DNA of 45,608 nt, from contig JAIPMN010001294.1 in NCBI GenBank assembly GCA_020650975.1, forward strand, positions 2,339 through 47,946. The letters run 5' to 3'. Within the stretch, counting starts at the first letter, position 1. Every line of letters starts with the position of its first letter. A program made the translations under genes and the position numbers. The notes below the pieces were generated by a model that made no database searches, was not told the origin of the DNA, and worked only from the letters and a program-made list of their open reading frames with translations. Source of the DNA: Apostichopus californicus (Eukaryota; Echinodermata; Holothuroidea; Aspidochirotida; Stichopodidae). This document shows positions 38,612-45,608 of the stretch, in pieces.

Positions 38612-38683
38612 CCCTCCCCTTTTCTTATCCTCTCTCCTCTCCTTCCCCTTTCCCTTCCCTCTCTCCTTCCCTTCTCCTCCCTT
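38612..38683. repeat. 72-bp polypyrimidine tract
   Basis: All C or T except a single A at 38627. Mirror-like CT-rich sequence with triplex potential. It is too far from any supported exon to be a splice signal. Confidence 0.85.
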
Positions 38684-40985
38684 GCGAGTCCTTTTCCTTC
38701 TTTTTATCTTAAAGTAGATCCACACTGATGCGTTCAACTGATTGCATATTGTCCAGTTTTAATTCTTATAAGTGTTGCAGGACAGGAAGCACACTATACA
38801 CACTAAAAAAAAAACCAAAAGAGGCTAAAAAAAAGAAAGGGATCCTGTCAGTGCATAAATCTGCATGATGGAACTCTTTGGGGTATTTTGAAATATTTTA
38901 GATATATTCTTGTCATCAATCATACTAGAACTAATTTAAATTTGTAAACCTTCATGAGAAGGGACCTGCTCCTTAGGCAGTACTTATCAATCATGTAGAC
39001 TTTGTGTTACATGTACATACTTAAACTACCTTTGTAAATGTACTTGTTCTGTTGAACTTGAAAGTTGTGAAGTAAATGTTTCCATGCATATCGGTTTAAG
39101 GCTTTTTTCAGCATCTTTTACATAAAATTATCATCTTTTATAAATTTGCCTCAACTATGAGTTAATTTAATTTAATTTATTTCAGTCAAATATGATATTT
39201 GCAATTACTTCCATTTCATGTGGATATCATGAACTTTTAATGTGGGTGCAACTTTAACTATAGTTATCTTGATAAATATGAAACTTGCTTGTAAATTGCA
39301 TTATACAGTTCACTAAGATAAAACTGATAAATTTGTCCACATATATATATATATCAAGCTTAGGAGTTGAGATGTTTTTAAGTAAATTACATTGTCAAAG
39401 TTTGCATTGTTGGCTATTAATTCTCACTTCAATGTTCTATACTTTTGATAAAACAAATTTATTATAAGCTGGTGAATAAAAATATGCATCAAATAGATTT
39501 TTAATTTTGGTTTGCATCAAAGAGTATATAAGTTCCCACAGCATATACCATTTACCCTGCCCTACAGTGTCATGGGAATGCTAACCTTCCAACAGCCACA
39601 TCACCACAGGCAGTCAATATCCTTTCTCCTACATCAGGAATCGACGTTTCGATGAAAGTGCTCCTCACCTGTGGGCCTGAAATAATGAAAACCGCACACA
39701 ATCAGAGAAGAGACTGAGCGTTAACTTGTTTCTTCTCCACGGTAAAGCCAATGTCTGTTTGGTAAATTGTAACTCAATATTCGTACAGCAGAAATCAATT
39801 GAGTGGACACTGGGGCGTAGGAAAGTGGATTTTAGTGTCCAGAATCGTCAACAGAAGGACAATGTTATGAAAACATTGCTCTCCATAATGGCCTGCTGGG
39901 GATGGCGTGTAAATCAACGGATTTGGTAGCACGCAAGAAACGGGGCGAGTGTTTGTGGTAGAAGAAAGCAGCGAGAGTCCATCCCGTAAACATCTTCACA
40001 CACCGCTCTCAACAGGCGACACTTGATATCCCTTAGTTAATGCATGTAGCTCATCAGCAATCTAAAATTGCCTTAGAGGAAACCAACATTGCAAATGAAA
40101 AATGCATATATATTCTTCTAAATACACTGGAGTTTATGAGAAGAGTAAGGTTTGGATTATAAGCCAAAAAATTGGCTGTGGCTATATTTAAGTGGTTAGT
40201 TGGTTGGAAAGATGGTGTGCAGAATTTTGTTTTTGAAAATGTTAATTTCTTTTCTGAATAGTGTAAACATAAAAGGTACTTGTCTTGTCTTATATTGTAA
40301 TTGGATAATATTAATGGATTACTGTGGCTGACATGCCTTTTTTTGAAAAACTAATTTTGAGACTTAAATTTTTACTTTCGTTTGAACCATGTAGAAGTTA
40401 CTGACATTGCAAACTTTATCATAAATACTTGCATGAGTGTGGAAGTTCACAAAACTTTCAGGAAGATGACCACATCAAAGAAGTAACTGAATAGTAGCTG
40501 TAATGACTATAAAAAAAAGATAACTTTATCATGGAATACATAGCATTCTGTTTCAGTGACCTGTAATCATGTAGAAAATTTCTGTTTAGCATCCTTTGAA
40601 GGGAAAATAATTACCTAGATATTTAGAGGGAATAGTTCTCCCCAACCCCCTGCCCTCTCCCCCTCTCCCATTCCCTTCATCCTAGCTCTTGTCTCCTTTG
40701 CATACATGAGGTAAACAATGTGATATGCATTTAATTAATAATAATGTTTGAATGTACCAAGTTTGACCTATTGTATGTTAATGACAGTACAATTTCTGTC
40801 TCAAATTTCATTGATGAGTTGGTGTTTGACTCTAGAGTCTACACTTCTTTTTAAGAAACACATGAACATCACTAATTGTGCCACTCTTTAAGGAACAATT
40901 TAATTTGATGGGGGTAAATGAAATTGAAGTGTTGTAGGCGGCGTTGCATATACACACGTTACATGTATGGCCAGTTTATTCGGGT

Positions 40986-40997
40986 GGGAAATTTTCC
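40986..40997. promoter_or_regulatory. NF-kB-like word GGGAAATTTTCC
   Basis: Matches the GGG...CC half-site layout of Rel-family sites but is one base longer than the usual 10-11 bp. It lies in a CpG-containing patch of the intron. Weak candidate. Confidence 0.2.
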
Positions 40998-41752
40998 GTT
41001 CGTAGATTGAGTTGACAGGATCTGCATAATATTAGCCTGTCAGCTGGAGGAGATCCGAGACTCATAAAATGTGATCAAAATAATCACAGCGTTGAAAATC
41101 AATACCGTTGTGCCATCGTCCCTGGTTCCTTTATGCAACATGGTCGTTTACAGCCAGATACTCACCTTACATAAAGGTTGGTATTTGGCATGTAGAGAAT
41201 GGTGGTGTGAACACTTATAAGACCCCCTGGTGGGAGAAGATTTCAGGTATGCTCTGTAACAGAGTCACAAAAAAGGGTGGCAGTTTTATTTTAAGACATA
41301 CCACACCAGAGGTAATTTAAGAAGCCAGAGACCAGTTGTGTTGTATAATTTTCATGGCTATATTCAAAATATAGAATTATCACTTATTTTATCTGGGATA
41401 TTTCTACCATGTATAAATAAAAGTACATAGTTTTGTAGGAGTTGCAGATTTCCATCAATACTCTGCTGCTGCATACCATACTTTGTCATTGTTTAAAGGT
41501 CATCAGTCTCTGGCCAAAATTTTAATCATGATGTTCAATGTTTTCTTAAAAGTTTTGGAAAGTACTTTTCTGGTAGTTTTTGTATCTCCAAGTAAACTTC
41601 TGGTTTAAGTTGGAGCAAGAATGACCATTATTTGATTTTACAGCATATTTGGAGCCAATATTGATGTAAAATGCTGACATATATATTGTATATTGTGGTA
41701 TATAACATTAAAAACATACTATGCTGGCAGTTTGAATTGGAAGAGGAGTGCT

Positions 41753-41779
41753 GGGGGGGGGGGGGGCTGGGGGAGGGGG
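41753..41779 (+). other. G-rich tract with quadruplex potential
   Basis: Fourteen G, CT, five G, A, five G. Likely to vary in length and be error-prone. Confidence 0.8.
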
Positions 41780-44422
41780 AGCAGTGGCACATGAGTAATT
41801 GTGGAAATTGCTCCATTTTCAGTAACCACCATGAATCTATTCAATTTAAGACAACATTACTTAAAAGCTTTAATTGTAACTAATGTGCAGGAACCATCCA
41901 ATACAGATGGGCATGTTTTACATGTAACTAAAGTACTATGCAGTTTATGAAGAACATCTACGTTATTGTAAGCATAGAGTACATGCATATGGTTACTCAT
42001 TCAATTATTTTGGCAGTTGATTTCGTACACAGTTGTTAAGATTTGCTTCCTTTGGTTATCTTGTAGATTGATCTCACCGAAATGATACTAAAAATAAATT
42101 GCTTTGAATTGGTGATATCAAATATCCTACATGTATATATACAACTAGTCACCTCATTAGACCCAGATGCAGTTTAAATTCTGTTCCAGTCGTGGTATGG
42201 ATTTCATTCTTTATCTCACGTTTGGTGTTTTTGTTGTACCGGTGTGATAATTCTCGCCTAGAACAGGGTCAGTCACAGCAGCCTAGTTCACGAGATTAGT
42301 AACCTCCTCCGGTTTTACATCTATTTTGGAGGTAACTTGAATCTCAACCTGGTAATTATTTCCAGTTCCCTGGAGATATCATTTATAACTTTCTACCATG
42401 TTCAGCTTGATTTAGTCTTCCCTTTCTCAGAAGGTTGGGGATAGACCATTGTGCTAAATTTAAGCTGAAAAAAAAAAGAGCCAAAAATAAAATCATCTAA
42501 GCATCTAGGTTTTGGCCCTTAGAAATTACACATAGATAATAAAACAATATTTTGCTGCAGTTTGTATTTTGTACTGATATGAACATTTCATTTTCACAGA
42601 AGACATGATATGACATAAGCTCAGCTAAAATTGGCCTTCAAAAAGCATCTTAGTCATGTTATATACATGGATGTGTTCTTCATGTATAGATGGTCTTTTT
42701 AATCAATTTGAGATAATTGGGATAGTTTGGGTGTGGTGGAGATGGGGGTGGAGGGGGCACAGAAAAGAAGAGAACGCCTATTTGGGTGAGGTTATAGTTG
42801 CTTACTAGTTTACATGTGTATATATGCACAGTCAACTCATTAGTGACAAGTTTCTGGTACCTCTCGCAAACATTACTATCATGTTTGTTTCTCCAGAAAT
42901 GTATAAATACCTTAGAAGGACAGTGCTTGTTCAATTCAGATACTAATTTCTAAGCATTTCACACTTTATCGTTTTGATGTTGTTTTTATGCAAATCATAC
43001 GTTAACACGTACAACAGCAGTACCCTTGGCCTACCCACCGAATGATGGTTCACTCCTCCTTGTGCCACCATTATGACATCAGCTCCCTGCTGCACAAAAC
43101 AGAGGGACTATCTTCATCTCCCCTCTATACAGTCTCAAGGAAATAATCATCATGTCTGTGTCATATAATATAGAGCTGAGTAAACACTGTCGGTAACCTT
43201 AGATGACTTGTAAAGTGTAATCTATCCTCCAACCATCCATTTCAAAAATGGAAAACCTATTTTGTGGCTAGCTTTTTTTTGCTTCCCCCTATAGTATGAA
43301 ATACCAATTAGCACATTCCAGTGGTTTTCAGTGGACCATATCAGCGGTAAATAGAATAAGTAAAGGACCAAGATGACAGATGATAGAGTTATTCTCTATT
43401 GACCATGGGAATAAAATATATTTAAATCCTGTTTGACAGCTGCTGCCAGCTACGCTGAGTAATTGAGTGAATGGGGGAGTCATCGGGAGGGGGAAAAGGT
43501 GTGTGTGTATGGAGCTACTAATACTATAATCATCACCTTGAACTATGTAACTATATGGTCGTTAAGACAATGACAAAATTGAGCATATATGCAAAATATA
43601 TATAAACGACTAAAATAAATAAAAAGAAAAAACTTGTGCAGAGTTATTAAACTTTAAATTGAAATTTCAAAACTTTTGTCAAATGTTCTGGGCAAAATAT
43701 ATCACAACATCCCACCACAACATCGTTACTCTGGTCTCATTGCCATTACTGTATGGTTAATAACTGTCATGCCTCATATCAATCACTTTCGAGACTCATA
43801 CTTTATGAATAATCATATAGAAGAGCTGCTTATAGGAAAGCTGTAGAGCCCTGTTAAGGGAAATACTGTTGGTACTTGTTCTAATACTATAAGTCTGCCT
43901 TGACCTATGTACAAATTTTATAGTCATTGAAAGACACTGCAAAAAAAAAAAAAAAGTTAGCATATAAAAGATAGACCATTTCTGAAACCAATATGCAATG
44001 TTATATCAATCTTCAAGGATCACAAAATAGTCAAATCTTAGAATGGCACAATTAACATCCTGTATTAAAATTCACGATGATTTTCTTTGAAATCATATTT
44101 GCTATTATTAAATGATTTATTGTCAGCTCATGTCAATAATATTCAGGAAACAAGCACTCATTACTGTAAAATATGTCATAATTGCTTTATATCGATAATT
44201 TACCTTATCATGGATAATGTTCTGGACTATATGATTTGCTCAAACGTGGTAACATGCAATATCCATCACATCACAAGATGTGACCTATCCGAAATGTCTT
44301 CTCTTTACTCTCTAGCTCTCTTTCCAAAAGAACTCATAAAATATGAAGAAAACTATAAAATTCTTTACATCAGGAGAGTAAATGTCAGATAAATTCAGCC
44401 TTTTGTTTTTTTCTCTTCACAG

Positions 44423-44463
44423 ATGATGAGGAAGAAGTCACTCTGATGTATTCACAGCATGAG
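44423..44463 (+). CDS. 41-nt coding exon 2 of the same gene
   Basis: The exon is delimited by a strong 3' splice site (T-rich tract then TTCTCTTCACAG) and a near-consensus donor GAG|GTAAGTG. Joined to the 11614-12028 exon it completes the split codon (G + AT = Asp) and reads DDEEEVTLMYSQHE with no stop, ending in phase 0. This would be residues 139-152. The peptide opens with five acidic residues directly after the basic stretch that ends the first exon. At 41 nt it is close to microexon size, and because its length is not a multiple of three, skipping it would shift the frame. Membership of the same transcript is inferred from phase and strand only. Confidence 0.65.
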
Positions 44464-44922
44464 GTAAGTGAAATGTCACCAATCTTTCGACTAGATGCCA
44501 TGTCTTTTTCGTTGTGTGAAGTGTTAGGAGAAGGAAGGGAGCTAGCTGCAGGCCACAGTGTATAAATACTGTACGAACAGAGGACCGTATGTAAATTATG
44601 GTATCGTTAAAGATGGTATGTAAATAGACAGTAGAAATGAATGATCTCCCACAAAACATACAGAAACAATTTTTGCCCCCGGGTATTTTCCGTGTAAATA
44701 CAGCAAATTTTGTGTTGCACAGATTTAATGTATTATTTTATTGACAAATCTTTGATTTTTTGGCAAATATCATGACATGAATAGTTGTGATCTTGAACTG
44801 TGTATCTAGATGTGTTTGATTGAGTCCAATGTCTTATAAATAATGAATTACTTCAATAATGTGTGACATGCTCCTTCTAGTAAAAAATCAAGAATAAATA
44901 GTTTGGGCAGCATAACTGTGAA

Positions 44923-44969
44923 TGGGAAGGGGAGGGGTGAGGGGTGAAGGGGAGGGTGAGGAGTGGGAA
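44923..44969 (+). other. G-rich tandem tract with quadruplex potential
   Basis: Repeated GGGG and GGG runs separated by one to four bases (GGGAAGGGGAGGGG, then TGAGGGG and so on). About 460 nt into intron 2, on the transcribed sense strand, so an RNA quadruplex is possible. Confidence 0.7.
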
Positions 44970-45255
44970 TGTGACAAAATTACTTCTGTTATGTTGTAGA
45001 CTGTTAAGACATTGCTATCAGTCCAGGTTGTATTTCCTTTTACCACTGTATGTTTGAGATATCTGAAACTCATCAATAAGAGTGGCTGAACTACTTAGTC
45101 TAACACACAGTCCCTTAGTCAGCCAGGTGGTACCTCAGATATATAAGTTGTTATATTTACAATGTATAAAAAAAATTGTTGAGGGCAACTTGTGTGGCTT
45201 GTCTTCTAAAGCTTAGGTAGTGCTCTGTTATTCATATGAATTTAAAAGAACATAA

Positions 45256-45467
45256 GAATTTATGAAACCATGGATTTACTTCGCTCCTCTCTTACCTGTC
45301 TCCCACTCCACAATTGCACTTTCCTATCTACCTAACTACACCTTTGGAAATGTTTAAGCACTGCGCCCTCGCTTCCTGGGCCACACCCACTAATTCCTCC
45401 TTCCGTATCTACCACCCGGAAGTAGACTACACGTAATTTTTCACGAATTTATGAAACAATGGATTAA
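45256..45467. repeat. 23-bp direct repeats bracketing repeat copy B
   Basis: The 23-mer starting GAATTTATGAAAC at 45256-45278 recurs at 45445-45467 with two mismatches, a spacing of 189 bp. It brackets the 155-bp repeat. It could be a long, diverged target-site duplication, or show that the repeat is a monomer of a 189-bp tandem unit. Part of the left 23-mer (GGATTTAC) is also present beside copy A, which favours the second view. Confidence 0.75.
45289..45444 (-). repeat. Unclassified ~155-bp dispersed repeat, copy B
   Basis: Inverted partner of 32442-32596, at about 95% identity by eye. The two copies lie on opposite sides of the 41-nt exon, so they can form a long RNA duplex in the pre-mRNA. 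Confidence 0.85.
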
Positions 45468-45608
45468 CATGACTGTGTCATGAATTGGAACAATGTACTG
45501 GCTTAAAGGAACATTCCAGAGATTTAGCATTATTTGAAATTGAATATCTTGAAAACCAGAGTCATTACTAGCACTCCCATTGTCTTAGACTGGCATATCA
45601 AGACTAGA

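Larger units (their letters stand above)
12029..44422 (+). other. Long intron 1 (about 32.4 kb)
   Basis: The interval is bounded by donor GTGAGA at 12029 and acceptor TTCTCTTCACAG ending at 44422, and the phases of the two flanking exons agree. It contains mobile elements, a minisatellite and candidate regulatory clusters, listed separately. Small internal or alternative exons cannot be excluded by eye. None of the open frames inside has recognisable domains. Confidence 0.6.
38684..44422. other. Intronic sequence up to the second exon
   Basis: Contains a (AT)7 run at 39341-39354, a GC-richer patch at 39560-40020, another at about 40930-41260 that includes GGGAAATTTTCC (40986-40997), and G-rich tracts at 41753-41779, 42722-42758 and 43473-43496. 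I see no further exon before 44423. Confidence 0.4.
44464..45608 (+). other. Start of intron 2, running off the window
   Basis: Begins GTAAGTG. It contains a G-rich tract at 44923-44969 and the second copy of the 155-bp repeat. No further exon is seen before the right edge. Confidence 0.6.

Noticed and set aside
1..45608. CRISPR array, operon, phage or bacterial mobile system
   Set aside because: No spaced identical repeats, no ribosome-binding-site-led gene strings, and the composition and splice sites are eukaryotic.

Overview
The window reads as nuclear DNA of an animal with large introns. It is AT-rich (about 30-35% G+C in the lines I counted), has no dense coding, and carries no bacterial-style gene arrangement. 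It contains SINE-like and hAT-like repeats, a minisatellite, homopolymer G/C tracts and one 10-N scaffold gap. I lean towards a marine invertebrate, perhaps a deuterostome such as an echinoderm, because of the repeat style and recurring TAGGCCTA palindromes. No protein here is diagnostic, so that placement is weak.

Only one gene can be supported, on the + strand. Its apparent first coding exon is at 11614-12028. The start codon sits in a perfect GCCGCCATGG context and the exon ends in a GT donor. A 41-nt exon at 44423-44463 has a strong polypyrimidine/CAG acceptor and a near-ideal GAG|GTAAGTG donor. The phases fit: one leftover base in the first exon plus 41 bases gives 14 whole codons. Joined, they give a 152-residue N-terminal segment that is polar, serine-rich and acidic, with a small Cys/His cluster. 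I do not recognise the family. The gene continues past the right edge. The intron between the two exons is about 32.4 kb, unless small exons that I cannot see lie inside it.

Layout: 1-11.0 kb is upstream noncoding DNA with an interrupted inverted repeat at the left edge, a short tandem duplication, several full CRE palindromes and a fragment derived from tRNA-Tyr. Between 11.0 and 11.6 kb lies a candidate promoter/5' UTR with a CTATCGATAG palindrome. Between 12.0 and 44.4 kb is the long intron. It holds two copies of one tRNA-derived SINE in opposite orientation, an intact 402-bp hAT-type MITE with an 8-bp target-site duplication, a CRE/ETS/octamer cluster near 25.6 kb, one copy of an unclassified roughly 155-bp repeat, a 26-bp minisatellite of about 14.6 copies, and many G/C homopolymer tracts. 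From 44.46 kb to the end is the start of the next intron, with the second, inverted copy of the 155-bp repeat.

No convincing new enzymatic or defence system is visible. The interesting content is the gene's architecture, the small mobile elements and candidate regulatory modules.
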